A DNA stretch of 64,000 nucleotides from Bacteroides mediterraneensis (GCF_016900355.1 NZ_JACJKA010000003.1:124001-188000); one strand, 5' to 3'. Numbered from the stretch's first letter, positions 52,755 to 62,696 are shown. The notes: a model not told the origin generated them from the letters alone. Program-made: numbers and translations.

Positions 52755-54413
52755 ATGGAAAAAAGTTTTCTGGCCTTTGTAGAAGACAGCATCAAGAACA
52801 ATTGGGATTTGGATGCCCTGACAGATTATAAAGGAGCCACCTTGCAATACAAGGACGTAGCACGTAAAATAGAGAAACTACATATTCTGCTGGAAGAAAG
52901 CGGTATCAAACCAGGCGACAAAGTAGCCTTATGCGGACGTAACAGTTCGCACTGGGGCGTCGCTTTCCTGGCTATCCTGACCTACGGGGCGGTAGCGGTC
53001 CCTATTCTACATGAATTCAAGGCAGACAATGTGCACAACATCGTCAATCATTCCGATGCCCGTCTGCTTTTTGTAGGCGATGTGGTATGGGAATCATTGA
53101 ATGAAAACGAAATGCCCAACCTGGAAGGCATCATCCTGATGACCGACTTCACCCTGCTTGTATGCCGCAGCAAACAGCTGGAATATGCCCGTGAACATTT
53201 GAATGAAATGTTCGGGAAAAAGTTTCCCCGCAACTTCCGGAAAGAACATGTCAGCTACCGGAGAGATACACCGGAAGAGCTTGCCCTGATCAACTACACA
53301 TCAGGAACAACCAGTTTCTCCAAAGGTGTCATGCTTCCCTATCGCAGCCTGTGGTCCAATACGCAGTTCGCTTTTGAAGTCTTGCATCTACAACCAGGAA
53401 ACAAAGTGATTTCCATCCTTCCCATGGCCCACATGTACGGGCTTGCCTTCGAATTCATCTACGAATTCTGCGCAGGCTGTCATGTATACTTCCTCACTCG
53501 CATGCCAAGCCCGAAAATCATCTTCCAGGCCTTTACCGAAGTGAAGCCTCACATCGTGATTTCCGTTCCGCTTATCATTGAGAAAATCATCAAGAAGAAC
53601 GTATTGCCCAAACTGGAAACACTGAAAATGAAAATCCTGCTGAAGGTGCCCATCATCAATGACAAAATCAAAGAAGCGGTACGTGAACACATGGTACAGG
53701 CCTTTGGCGGCAACTTCTATGAGATTATTATCGGAGGAGCAGCCTTCAATCAGGATGTGGAGCGCCTGCTGAGAAGCTTGCATTTCCCTTATACAGTAGG
53801 TTATGGCATGACGGAGTGCGGTCCGATTATCAGTTATGAAGACTGGCGGCGCTACAAACCTGGTTCATGTGGAAAAGCAGCTCCCCGAATGGAAATCAAG
53901 ATTGACAGTCCAGACCCACAAAACGTGGTAGGAGAAATCCTCACAAGAGGCGAAAATGTCATGTTAGGCTATTACAAGAATCCGGAAGCTACCGCCCAAG
54001 CCATTGACGCGGAAGGCTGGTTGCATACGGGCGACTTGGGAGTGATGGACAAGGAAGGTAATCTCACCATCAAAGGACGAAGCAAGAATATGCTGCTCGG
54101 ACCTTCCGGACAGAACATCTATCCGGAAGAGATTGAAGAGAAAATCAGTAACCTGCCGTATGTATGTGAGAACATTGTCATCCAGCAAAGCGACCACAAA
54201 CTGGCAGCCCTGATTTATCCGGACTTTGATGAAGCATTCAAACAGGGTCTGACCAAGGAAGACATTGAAAGAATCATGGAAGAAAACCGTGTAGCAGTCA
54301 ATGCGGAACTTCCTGCCTATTCACAGATTGCGCGTGTCAAGATTTATCCGGAAGAGTTTGAAAAAACGCCGAAGAAGAGTATTAAACGATTCCTTTACCA
54401 AGAAGTCAAATAA
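52755..54413 (+). CDS. AMP-forming long-chain acyl-CoA ligase (FadD-like)
   Basis: 552 aa from the ATG at 52755; the upstream frame to 52692 lies inside the promoter. The ANL-superfamily motifs are clear: ATP-binding loop LINYTSGTTSFSKGVMLP, YGMTECGPIISYEDW, the adenylate Asp in EGWLHTGDLGVMDKEGNL, the hinge KGRSKNMLLGPSGQNIYPEEIE, and the catalytic Lys in EKTPKKSIKRFL. It activates fatty acids with ATP and CoA, perhaps exogenous ones for phospholipid recycling. The outer-membrane repeat protein gene starts five bases after its stop, so they share a transcript. Confidence 0.9.
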   Translation: MEKSFLAFVEDSIKNNWDLDALTDYKGATLQYKDVARKIEKLHILLEESGIKPGDKVALCGRNSSHWGVAFLAILTYGAVAVPILHEFKADNVHNIVNHSDARLLFVGDVVWESLNENEMPNLEGIILMTDFTLLVCRSKQLEYAREHLNEMFGKKFPRNFRKEHVSYRRDTPEELALINYTSGTTSFSKGVMLPYRSLWSNTQFAFEVLHLQPGNKVISILPMAHMYGLAFEFIYEFCAGCHVYFLTRMPSPKIIFQAFTEVKPHIVISVPLIIEKIIKKNVLPKLETLKMKILLKVPIINDKIKEAVREHMVQAFGGNFYEIIIGGAAFNQDVERLLRSLHFPYTVGYGMTECGPIISYEDWRRYKPGSCGKAAPRMEIKIDSPDPQNVVGEILTRGENVMLGYYKNPEATAQAIDAEGWLHTGDLGVMDKEGNLTIKGRSKNMLLGPSGQNIYPEEIEEKISNLPYVCENIVIQQSDHKLAALIYPDFDEAFKQGLTKEDIERIMEENRVAVNAELPAYSQIARVKIYPEEFEKTPKKSIKRFLYQEVK

Positions 54414-54418
54414 TCACC

Positions 54419-55666
54419 ATGAGATTAAAACTTATATCCGTGTTCCTGCTGGGAAGCCTCCTGGCGGGAACACCTGTTTCAGCCCAGAAAAAGGAGCAAA
54501 AAAGTGTACTGAAAAAAGGGCCTAATGTATCACTGAACATTACCAGCAAAAAAAAATTCCCTCAACGGACATACTTCAACCTGGGACTGTTCAGCAACTA
54601 TCCTTGCCTGAACGGAGTGGGCATCAATGCGATTTCAAGCTTGCAACACTATAACGCATACGGCCTGCAGATTTCCGGACTTACCAATGTGGCAGGATTA
54701 AAATCCACGGGGGTACAGATTTCAGGTATTGCCAATGTGACAGGAAAAAGAGCCTGTGGATTTATCTTCTCCGGACTAACTAACGTAACAGGGACCTCTG
54801 CATACGGCATGTCTGTGGCCGGACTGGGAAACATCTCGGGAGGAGACATTAAAGGTATGGGTATTGCCGGACTGGTCAACGTAAGCGAAGACTTTCGAGG
54901 GGTAGCTATTGCGGGACTGGCCAACGTCAACAAAGATGTACAGGCCGGACTGATTCTCAGCGGACTGATGAACGTGTCAGGAACCTCCTCCAGAGGCGTT
55001 CAATTGACTTCGTTGCTCAACGTCACAGGAAAATCCAACGAAGGATGGCAGCTGGCTGGTTTAGGAAATGTCAGTGTGGAAAACAAAGGTGTACAAAGTG
55101 CCTTACTGAACTACAGCGTGGAAAACAAAGGCGTACAGTTAGGCATAGGTAATGTAAATACCAAAAGTGATGCCCGAGGCTATCAGATAGGAATTATCAA
55201 CGTAAGTATAGACAGTACGGCACATCAGATAGGCTGTATCAACCTGAAACCGGAAACACGCGTACAAATGATCATCTCCGGAGGTAATGCCAACAAAGGA
55301 AGCCTGTCTATCCGCTTCAAGAACAAATTTACTTACACACAGATTGGTGCGGGAGCTTACTATCTGGGAACCGATCGTCCCGTTTCCGTCAGCGGATTTT
55401 ATCGGGCCGGTGTATATCACAGCCTGACTAAGAAACTCGATCTCAGCGCAGACGTCGGATACTACCACATCGAATCACTGGACAAAAAAAATCAGGGAAT
55501 CCCCGCACGCTTGTATGCGCTGGAACCTCGCATCAGCTTGGAATACAGCCTGACGAAAAAATTTGGTCTCTTCGTATCCGGCGGATACGGATGGACCCGT
55601 ACCTATAAAGGCAATCATGCTTTTGACCAGAAAATGGTCTTTGAAGCGGGAATGGTTCTGTTTTAA
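54419..55666 (+). CDS. Outer-membrane protein with a 16-residue repeat solenoid and a C-terminal barrel
   Basis: 415 aa. A signal peptide ends at PVSAQ. From about residue 66 to 281 the protein is a tandem repeat with a strict 15-16 residue period, about 14 units of the form GVQISGIANVTGKRAC (glycine, alternating hydrophobics, GL.NV). This resembles the LA_2272-type surface repeat and predicts a beta-solenoid. Residues 282-415 form amphipathic strands ending in an aromatic residue (KMVFEAGMVLF), as in a small outer-membrane barrel. It follows the acyl-CoA ligase gene by five bases. Its function is unknown; a lipid- or surface-related role fits the context. Confidence 0.8.
   Translation: MRLKLISVFLLGSLLAGTPVSAQKKEQKSVLKKGPNVSLNITSKKKFPQRTYFNLGLFSNYPCLNGVGINAISSLQHYNAYGLQISGLTNVAGLKSTGVQISGIANVTGKRACGFIFSGLTNVTGTSAYGMSVAGLGNISGGDIKGMGIAGLVNVSEDFRGVAIAGLANVNKDVQAGLILSGLMNVSGTSSRGVQLTSLLNVTGKSNEGWQLAGLGNVSVENKGVQSALLNYSVENKGVQLGIGNVNTKSDARGYQIGIINVSIDSTAHQIGCINLKPETRVQMIISGGNANKGSLSIRFKNKFTYTQIGAGAYYLGTDRPVSVSGFYRAGVYHSLTKKLDLSADVGYYHIESLDKKNQGIPARLYALEPRISLEYSLTKKFGLFVSGGYGWTRTYKGNHAFDQKMVFEAGMVLF
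54614..55261 (+). repeat. 48-bp (16-codon) coding repeat
   Basis: DNA of the solenoid section of the preceding gene; about 14 degenerate units of 45-48 bp. The amino-acid pattern is kept more strictly than the nucleotides, so selection acts on the protein. Confidence 0.8.
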
Positions 55667-55692
55667 ACAGACCATTCCTCATTTTTTCAGAA

Positions 55693-56280
55693 TCAACTGT
55701 TCAGACTTGCAGAACGCACCCGGCTCAAAGTTTCCGGAGTCATCTGCAACAGAGAAGCGATATACACCAAGGGGGCACGCTTCAAGATTTCAGGATGCAA
55801 CTGAAGCAATTTGTTGTAACGCTCATGGGCCGGTTCAAACCGCAGCGTATCCGCTTTTACCTGCGACTCAATTAAAGACAACTCAAAAATTCTCCGATAC
55901 CATGCCCCGATACCTGCATCTTTCAGCGCCAACTGCTCCAACCGGTCCTTTGGGATCTCCCACAATATAGAAGGTTCCAAGGTTTCAATCATCAGCCGCG
56001 TAGGCTCTTCTTTCAAGTAACTTTCAAGACAAATAACAACTCCTCCTTCGTAGGCAATGTGTTCCGTCAAATCCTTATCGTACTTAAAATAGAATTGACG
56101 AGTCAGTCCTTTTTCCACATAAAGCATGCAACGGCAAACGTCACCTTCATTCAAAATCCTTTCACCTTTCTTGTATTTTCTACAAGTCAGTATCTCCGCC
56201 AGTTCATGAAGCTGCTCCCGGTTTAGAAGACATTTCATCCCCGACGTCATCAGTCTAGCCACTTCTACATTTGTCATCAT
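55693..56280 (-). CDS. Crp/Fnr-family transcriptional regulator
   Basis: 195 aa from the ATG at 56280 (another at 56277). An N-terminal cyclic-nucleotide-binding-type beta-roll (about residues 15-120; KGERILNEGDVCRCMLYVEKG) is followed by a C-terminal winged helix (about 145-190) with the recognition segment SLLQMTPETLSRVRS. The arginine and glutamate pattern needed for cAMP is not obvious, so the effector is unknown. Its gene converges with the repeat-protein gene and is 21 bp downstream of the YitT-like gene. Such short Crp-like proteins are common in Bacteroidota. Confidence 0.85.
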   Translation of the reverse strand: MMTNVEVARLMTSGMKCLLNREQLHELAEILTCRKYKKGERILNEGDVCRCMLYVEKGLTRQFYFKYDKDLTEHIAYEGGVVICLESYLKEEPTRLMIETLEPSILWEIPKDRLEQLALKDAGIGAWYRRIFELSLIESQVKADTLRFEPAHERYNKLLQLHPEILKRAPLVYIASLLQMTPETLSRVRSASLNS

Positions 56281-56301
56281 ACTATTCACTTTTCTCTAAC
56301 G

Positions 56302-57189
56302 TTACTTCACTTTTATACGGTCGAAACCTTCTCCAAACACTCCAATTACGGCACTTTGTGAAACAAAAGCCTTGGAATCAATATCTTTTATCAAACGGAA
56401 AATCGTGCTTGACTCTCTTTTCTTTGCCAATACAAACATCATCTTGACTCCATTGTGAGTATAACATCCCACCCCATCAATGAAAGTCACGCCACGATGC
56501 AGGTCCTTGTTGATGCGGGCTCCAATCTCTTCGTATTTATTGGATATGATGAAAAACTGTACTGACTGACGGGCACTGTTCACCACCTGGTCGAGCACAA
56601 AGCTGGAAATAAACAATACCACATATCCGTAAACCACTTTCTCCCAGCTATGTAACACCAAATAACTTGAAGAAATAATAATCACATCGCAAATCAGAAT
56701 TACTTTTCCCAATGAAATGTCACGGTACTTATTGACAATAGCGGCTATAATATCTGTACCACCGGTACTTCCATTGGCAGAAAATGCCACTCCGATACCC
56801 GCTCCACAGAAAGAAGCTCCCAATACACACGACATGAACGGTTGATTATGAATCAAAGGCCCGGAAATAATTTTTTGAATGACACTCAAAATAACGGTCA
56901 ATGTAAAGACTGCGAAAATGGTCTTCAAACAAAATTTAAGCCCCAAAATTTTCAAGGCAAGTAAAAGCAGCAAGAAATTAATGATTAAATAAGTGTATTG
57001 CACCGGAAAACCCGTACCCCAAAAAATAATTGACGCAATACCCGGCACTGCGCCCGAAGGAATATCACTGGGCAACAAAAATCCGGTCCATCCGATACCA
57101 TACATAATCATTCCCAATGCGATCATTAAATAATCCTTGGTTTCTCTCAATAATTTCTGCTTTCTCGTAGTAGGCAAAGCTGGATTCAT
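56302..57189 (-). CDS. YitT-family membrane protein
   Basis: 295 aa from the ATG at 57189, chosen because the frame to 57240 crosses AT-rich promoter-like DNA. Five to six transmembrane helices (about residues 20-200) include the family segment GAGIGVAFSANGSTGGTDIIAAIVNKY. A C-terminal cytoplasmic DUF2179 domain (about 215-290; GVTFIDGVGCYTHNGVKMMFVL) follows. YitT proteins are widespread and their transport role is not settled. It is probably co-transcribed with the Crp-type regulator downstream. Confidence 0.85.
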   Translation of the reverse strand: MNPALPTTRKQKLLRETKDYLMIALGMIMYGIGWTGFLLPSDIPSGAVPGIASIIFWGTGFPVQYTYLIINFLLLLLALKILGLKFCLKTIFAVFTLTVILSVIQKIISGPLIHNQPFMSCVLGASFCGAGIGVAFSANGSTGGTDIIAAIVNKYRDISLGKVILICDVIIISSSYLVLHSWEKVVYGYVVLFISSFVLDQVVNSARQSVQFFIISNKYEEIGARINKDLHRGVTFIDGVGCYTHNGVKMMFVLAKKRESSTIFRLIKDIDSKAFVSQSAVIGVFGEGFDRIKVK

Positions 57190-57342
57190 CTCTTTGGTTT
57201 TCTTTAAAAATTTCGAATGCAAAAGTAAAAAAAAATCCACAGAATTGACTTATATCAATTTCAAAAAATAAGAAAATAAAGCAAGAACAGATTTTCTAAA
57301 ATGGCATGATTTTTGTAATTTTGCCGGCAAATAGAAGAATAA

Positions 57343-58572
57343 ATGGCATTAGTCAACGAACACCTGCTCAAATTACCGGAAAACTACTTGTTTTCCGATA
57401 TCGTGAAAAGAGTAAATTCTTTTAAAGTGACACATCCCCAGGCCCGCATCATTCATCTGGGAATCGGCGATGTGACCCTACCTATTCCCAAAGCATGTGT
57501 GGAAGCCATGCAAAAAGCTGCCGGAGAATTAGGCAACGCGGAAACCTTCAGAGGATATGGTCCCGAACAAGGATATGATTTCTTAATCGAAGCCATTCTG
57601 AAACATGATTATGCGGCTCATGGCATCAATTTTGACAGCAATGAAATATTTATCAGCGATGGTTCAAAATCAGATACGGGAAACATCGGTGACATCCTGC
57701 GCCATGACAACAGCATCGGAGTGACTGATCCCATTTATCCGGCCTACATCGACTCCAATGTTTCCTGTGGAAGAGCGGGAGTGCTGGAGGAAGATGGAAA
57801 ATGGAGCAATGTAGTCTATATGCCTTGCCGTATCGAAAACAATTTCGTGCCGGAAATTCCGAAGCAGCGCATTGACATCATTTATCTATGCTACCCGAAC
57901 AACCCCACTGGAGCTGTCTTGACGAAGAGCGAACTCAAAAAGTGGGTCAACTATGCCATAGAAAACGATGCACTCATCATTTTCGATGCAGCCTACGAAG
58001 CCTATATACAAGATCCCGACATTCCCCACTCTATCTATGAAATCAAAGGGGCCAAGAAAGTAGCCATCGAATTCCGTAGTTTCTCAAAGACCGCCGGATT
58101 TACCGGAGTACGCTGCGGATACATGGTCATCCCGAAGGAGGTGACCGCAGCCACCCTGGAAGGAGAACGGGTACAACTGAACAAACTATGGCTCAGACGA
58201 CAGGCCACCAAATTCAACGGAGTATCTTATATCACTCAGCGAGGAGCCGAAGCAATTTATACTCCGGAGGGGAAAGAACAAGTAAAGGCCATGGTGAAAT
58301 ATTATATGGACAATGCCAAAATCATGAAAAAAATGCTCTCGAAGACCGGTGTACAGTTCTTTGGGGGAGACAATGCACCTTACTTATGGGTAAAGGCACC
58401 GGGCAATCAGACCGCATGGAAGTTCTTCGACAAACTGCTGTACGAAGCACACGTAGTGAGCACCCCGGGAGTCGGATTCGGCCCCAGCGGTGAAGGATAT
58501 GTACGACTGACTTCTTTCGGCGACCGTCACCAATGCGAGGAAGGCATTCGAAGAATCTGTCAGTGCCTGTAA
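57343..58572 (+). CDS. dapL: LL-diaminopimelate aminotransferase
   Basis: 409 aa class I/II PLP enzyme. LLKLPENYLFSDIVKRV and LGIGDVTLPIP are DapL-type N-terminal motifs, NPTGAVLTKSELKKWV follows, and the PLP lysine is in RSFSKTAGFTGVRCGY. It converts tetrahydrodipicolinate directly to LL-diaminopimelate, giving lysine and peptidoglycan precursors by the short route. dapF is not adjacent. glnN follows 87 bp downstream on the same strand. Confidence 0.95.
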   Translation: MALVNEHLLKLPENYLFSDIVKRVNSFKVTHPQARIIHLGIGDVTLPIPKACVEAMQKAAGELGNAETFRGYGPEQGYDFLIEAILKHDYAAHGINFDSNEIFISDGSKSDTGNIGDILRHDNSIGVTDPIYPAYIDSNVSCGRAGVLEEDGKWSNVVYMPCRIENNFVPEIPKQRIDIIYLCYPNNPTGAVLTKSELKKWVNYAIENDALIIFDAAYEAYIQDPDIPHSIYEIKGAKKVAIEFRSFSKTAGFTGVRCGYMVIPKEVTAATLEGERVQLNKLWLRRQATKFNGVSYITQRGAEAIYTPEGKEQVKAMVKYYMDNAKIMKKMLSKTGVQFFGGDNAPYLWVKAPGNQTAWKFFDKLLYEAHVVSTPGVGFGPSGEGYVRLTSFGDRHQCEEGIRRICQCL

Positions 58573-58659
58573 GCAACCTTCCAACACAACCCAATACCTC
58601 AAACAACAACCCATACATCAACCATAAAACCAAACAACTTAAATAAGAAATAAGATAGT

Positions 58660-60849
58660 ATGTCTAAATTAAGATTCAGAGTTGTGGAAAAGGCATTCCA
58701 CAAGAAGCCGGTAGAAGTACCGTCACCGGCAGAACGCCCGAGTGAGTATTTTGCCAAATACGTGTTCAACCGCGAAAAAATGTTCAAGTACCTGCCGAGC
58801 AATGTCTATGCCAAACTGATTGACGTCATTGACAACGGCGCTTCTCTCGACCGCAGCATCGCCAATGCCGTAGCCGACGGAATGAAACGTTGGGCCATCG
58901 AACTGGGAGTAACGCACTACACCCACTGGTTCCAGCCTTTGACCGAAGGCACCGCCGAAAAGCACGACGCATTCGTGGAACATGACGGAAAAGGCGGCAT
59001 GCTGGAAGAATTCTCCGGCAAGTTGCTGGTACAGCAGGAATCAGACGGTTCGTCATTCCCGAACGGAGGTATCCGTAATACATTCGAAGCGCGCGGTTAC
59101 AGTGCATGGGATCCTTCCTCACCGGTATTCGTAGTAGATGACACCTTGTGCATCCCTACCGTATTCATAGCCTATACCGGCGAATCACTCGACTACAAGG
59201 CTCCATTGCTGAAGGCCCTACGTGCAGTCAACAAAGCCGCACTCGATGTGATGCACTACTTCGACCCGTCAGTAAAGAAAATTGTATCTTATCTGGGTTG
59301 GGAACAGGAATATTTCCTGGTAGACGAAGGATTGTATGCCGCACGTCCGGACCTGTTGCTGACAGGACGTACTTTGATGGGACACGAAGCATCCAAGAAC
59401 CAACAGTTGGAAGACCACTATTTCGGTGCTATTCCGACCCGTGTGGCTGCTTTCATGAAAGACCTCGAAATCCAGGCTCTTGAACTGGGTATTCCAGTCA
59501 AGACCCGTCACAATGAGGTAGCTCCGAACCAGTTCGAGCTGGCTCCTATTTACGAAGAATGTAACCTGGCCGTAGACCACAACATGCTGATCATGTCGCT
59601 GATGCGGAAGATTGCCCGCAACCACGGATTCCGCGTGCTGCTGCATGAAAAACCGTTCAAAGGCGTCAACGGCTCCGGAAAGCACAACAACTGGTCGCTC
59701 GGTACCGACACCGGTACACTGTTGATGGCTCCAGGCAAAACCTCCGAAGACAACCTGCGTTTCATCACCTTCGTAGTGAATACCCTGATGGCTGTGTACC
59801 GCCACAACGGATTGTTGAAAGCTTCCATCATGAGCGCCACCAACGCACACCGTCTGGGAGCTAACGAAGCACCTCCCGCCATCATCTCTTCTTTCCTGGG
59901 TACTCAGCTGAGTAAAGTACTCGACCATCTGGAAGAAAGCACCAATAACGACCTCGTGTCTTTGGGAGGAAAGCAGGGAATGAAACTCGACATTCCGCAA
60001 ATTCCGGAACTGCTGATTGATAATACAGACCGAAATCGTACGTCGCCGTTTGCCTTTACCGGTAACCGTTTCGAATTCCGTGCACCGGGATCGGAAGCTA
60101 ACTGTGCCAGCGCCATGATTGCCCTGAACACTGCCGTAGCTGAACAGCTCACTGAATTCAAGAAAGAAGTGGACGAACTGATTGAAAAAGGGGAACCGAA
60201 GATTTCAGCCATCATCCAGGTAGTCCGCAAATGCATCAAGGAATGCAAGCCTATCCGCTTCGACGGCAACGGTTACAGCGAAGAATGGAAAGAAGAAGCA
60301 GCCCGCCGCGGTCTGGACTGTGAAACCAGCTGTCCGGTCATCTTCGACAATTACCTGAAACCGGAAAGCATCCACATGTTCGAATCTACCGGTGTCATGA
60401 ACCGCAAGGAGCTGGAAGCTCGCAACGAGGTGAAATGGGAAATGTATACCAAGAAAATCCAGATAGAAGCCCGTGTGCTGGGTGACCTGGTAATGAACCA
60501 CGTGGTTCCGGTAGCCATTGAATACCAGAGCAAGCTGATTGACAATGCTTACAAGATGAAATCTTTGTTCCCGGAAGACGAAGCTCATGCACTGTCGGCT
60601 GAGAACCTGAACATCATCAAAGCGATTTCGGAACATACTTCATACATCAAGAAGCATGTGGACGAAATGGTAGAAGCCCGCAAAGTGGCCAACCGCATTA
60701 CCACTGAACGTGAAAAGGCAATCGCCTACCACGACACAGTGGCTCCGATGCTGGAACAAATTCGTTACCACATTGACAAGCTGGAACTGATTGTAGACGA
60801 CCAGATGTGGACGCTCCCGAAATACCGCGAACTGCTGTTCGTACGATAA
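58660..60849 (+). CDS. glnN: Glutamine synthetase, type III
   Basis: 729 aa, the large GSIII form typical of Bacteroides. N-terminal FRVVEKAFHKKPVEV, THYTHWFQPLTEGTAEKHDAF, the substrate region ETKTRHNEVAPNQFELAP-type motif (KTRHNEVAPNQFELAPIYEE), NWSLGTDTG and NRTSPFAFTGNRFEFRAPG are family signatures. A C-terminal helical region follows (about 600-725). It makes glutamine from glutamate and ammonia with ATP, and is the main ammonia-assimilating enzyme in many Bacteroides. Confidence 0.95.
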   Translation: MSKLRFRVVEKAFHKKPVEVPSPAERPSEYFAKYVFNREKMFKYLPSNVYAKLIDVIDNGASLDRSIANAVADGMKRWAIELGVTHYTHWFQPLTEGTAEKHDAFVEHDGKGGMLEEFSGKLLVQQESDGSSFPNGGIRNTFEARGYSAWDPSSPVFVVDDTLCIPTVFIAYTGESLDYKAPLLKALRAVNKAALDVMHYFDPSVKKIVSYLGWEQEYFLVDEGLYAARPDLLLTGRTLMGHEASKNQQLEDHYFGAIPTRVAAFMKDLEIQALELGIPVKTRHNEVAPNQFELAPIYEECNLAVDHNMLIMSLMRKIARNHGFRVLLHEKPFKGVNGSGKHNNWSLGTDTGTLLMAPGKTSEDNLRFITFVVNTLMAVYRHNGLLKASIMSATNAHRLGANEAPPAIISSFLGTQLSKVLDHLEESTNNDLVSLGGKQGMKLDIPQIPELLIDNTDRNRTSPFAFTGNRFEFRAPGSEANCASAMIALNTAVAEQLTEFKKEVDELIEKGEPKISAIIQVVRKCIKECKPIRFDGNGYSEEWKEEAARRGLDCETSCPVIFDNYLKPESIHMFESTGVMNRKELEARNEVKWEMYTKKIQIEARVLGDLVMNHVVPVAIEYQSKLIDNAYKMKSLFPEDEAHALSAENLNIIKAISEHTSYIKKHVDEMVEARKVANRITTEREKAIAYHDTVAPMLEQIRYHIDKLELIVDDQMWTLPKYRELLFVR

Positions 60850-60880
60850 TTCGGCCGTACCCCACAACCTTATTTTTATC

Positions 60881-60932
60881 ATCCCCGAAGGCTTTTCAAA
60901 GGCTATTTTCTGCCAGAAAGCCCTTCGGGGAT
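60881..60932 (+). terminator. Terminator after glnN
   Basis: ATCCCCGAAGG (60881-60891) pairs with CCTTCGGGGAT (60922-60932), extended by CTTT/AAAG with a bulge. The T tract is weak. Confidence 0.65.
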
Positions 60933-60996
60933 TTGTTATTGACGCACTTTTCTAACATTTTGTCCGGTACAAAAGATTTATTTTCTACAAAGTATA

Positions 60997-61004
60997 TATC
61001 TTTG
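60997..61004 (+). promoter_or_regulatory. -7 box almost touching the start codon
   Basis: TATCTTTG ends only four bases before the ATG at 61009. With the usual distance from -7 box to start site, the transcript would be leaderless or nearly so. Confidence 0.6.
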
Positions 61005-61008
61005 CAGC

Positions 61009-62670
61009 ATGGAATGGTTAATAAATTTATTTGTAGAACAGTCTCCACTACAGGCGGTCATCATACTTTCCTTGATTACAGCCATCGGGTTAGGATTAGG
61101 GAAAATTCATGTTTTCGGAATATCGCTCGGAGTTACCTTTGTCTTTTTTATGGGTATCCTGGCAGGACATCTGGGCTTTGCCATTGACCCGCAAATGCTA
61201 AGCTACGCAGAAAGCTTCGGACTGGTATTGTTTGTCTATGCATTAGGACTGCAAGTCGGTCCCGGTTTTTTCAGTTCCTTCCAACGAGGAGGTTTCAGCC
61301 TCAATATGCTGGGGTTGGGAGTCATTTTCCTGGGTACCCTCATGGCAGTCATCCTGAGTCTGACTACCCCGATAGGCCTTCCCGACATGGTAGGTATCTT
61401 ATGCGGTGCTACCACTAATACACCGGCACTGGGTGCCGCCCAACAAACCTTAAAGCAGTTGGGAGAACCTACCAGCGGAGCTGCCCTCAGCTGTGCGGTA
61501 ACCTATCCACTGGGAGTAGTGGGTGTCATTTTAGCCATTTTAGTCATCAAAAAATTCTTTGTCCGTCCTTCCGATATGCACGAACGGGAACACGATGACC
61601 CGAACCATACTTACATAGCCACTTTCCAGGTGCATAACCCTGCTATCTTCAACAAAAGCATACAAAGCATCGCTCAAGCCGGATATCCCAAATTTGTCAT
61701 TTCCCGACTCTGGCGGGAAGGTACCGTCAGTATCCCTACTTCCGAAAAGATTCTGAAAGAGAACGACCGCATCCTGGTCATCACGACCGAAAAGGATGCC
61801 CCCACCCTGACCATTCTTTTCGGGGAACAGGAGAAACGGGACTGGAACAAGGAAGACATCGACTGGAATGCCATCGACAGCAAACTGATATCCAAACACA
61901 TCGTCGTGTCACGTCCGGAAATCAACGGGAAAAAGCTGGGCTCGCTCCGTCTGCGAAACACATACGGCATCAACATCAGCCGGGTACTCCGTAGCGGTGT
62001 GCAACTGCTGGCCACTCCAGGACTGGTGTTGCAATTGGGCGACCGACTGACCGTGGTAGGTGAAGCGGCTGCCATCCAAAATGTCGAAAAAGTACTGGGA
62101 AATACGGTCAAGACCCTGAAAGACCCGAACCTGGCCTCTATCTTTATCGGTATCGTACTGGGACTGGTGGTCGGCTCTATCCCCATTGCCATCCCGGGTA
62201 TCAGCTCACCGGTCAAGCTGGGACTGGCGGGCGGTCCTATCATCATGGGTATCCTGATCGGGGCCTACGGTCCTCGCCTGCACTTGGTCACCTATACCAC
62301 CCGAAGCGCCAACCTGATGCTGAGAGGTATCGGACTTTCGCTCTATCTGGCCTGCCTCGGACTGGATGCCGGAGCCCACTTCTTTGAAACCGTCATGCGG
62401 CCGGAAGGAGCCCTGTGGGTAGGTATCGGCTTCCTGATTACCTTCATTCCGGTAGTCATCATGGCACTGGTGGCACTCCGCCTGTGCAAGATGGACTTCG
62501 GAAACACCTGCGGCATGCTGTGCGGCAGCATGGCAAACCCCATGGCCCTGAACTATGCCAACGACATCATCCCCGGCGACGAACCTTCCGTAAGCTATGC
62601 CACCGTCTATCCGCTCGGCATGTTTACCCGCGTCATCATCGCCCAACTGATACTGATGTTGTTCTTATAA
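61009..62670 (+). CDS. AspT/YidE-family transporter with two TrkA-C domains
   Basis: 553 aa. Two membrane halves, each with about five helices and the duplicated family motif (GLVLFVYALGLQVGPGFFSSF near residues 67-87; LYLACLGLDAGAHFFE near 445-460), flank a central cytoplasmic part with two TrkA-C (RCK_C) domains (about 195-275 and 285-370). AspT exchanges aspartate and alanine; YidE/YbjL homologues are of unknown substrate. The N-terminus MEWLINLFVEQSPLQAV is normal for the family, so the start codon is believed even though the promoter is immediately adjacent. Confidence 0.9.
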   Translation: MEWLINLFVEQSPLQAVIILSLITAIGLGLGKIHVFGISLGVTFVFFMGILAGHLGFAIDPQMLSYAESFGLVLFVYALGLQVGPGFFSSFQRGGFSLNMLGLGVIFLGTLMAVILSLTTPIGLPDMVGILCGATTNTPALGAAQQTLKQLGEPTSGAALSCAVTYPLGVVGVILAILVIKKFFVRPSDMHEREHDDPNHTYIATFQVHNPAIFNKSIQSIAQAGYPKFVISRLWREGTVSIPTSEKILKENDRILVITTEKDAPTLTILFGEQEKRDWNKEDIDWNAIDSKLISKHIVVSRPEINGKKLGSLRLRNTYGINISRVLRSGVQLLATPGLVLQLGDRLTVVGEAAAIQNVEKVLGNTVKTLKDPNLASIFIGIVLGLVVGSIPIAIPGISSPVKLGLAGGPIIMGILIGAYGPRLHLVTYTTRSANLMLRGIGLSLYLACLGLDAGAHFFETVMRPEGALWVGIGFLITFIPVVIMALVALRLCKMDFGNTCGMLCGSMANPMALNYANDIIPGDEPSVSYATVYPLGMFTRVIIAQLILMLFL

Positions 62671-62696
62671 AGTAAAATCTAAACTAAACCACTCAC

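Noticed and set aside
62206-62646. 146-aa leftward frame opposite the AspT/YidE-like gene
   Set aside because: Antisense shadow with no promoter or family signature.
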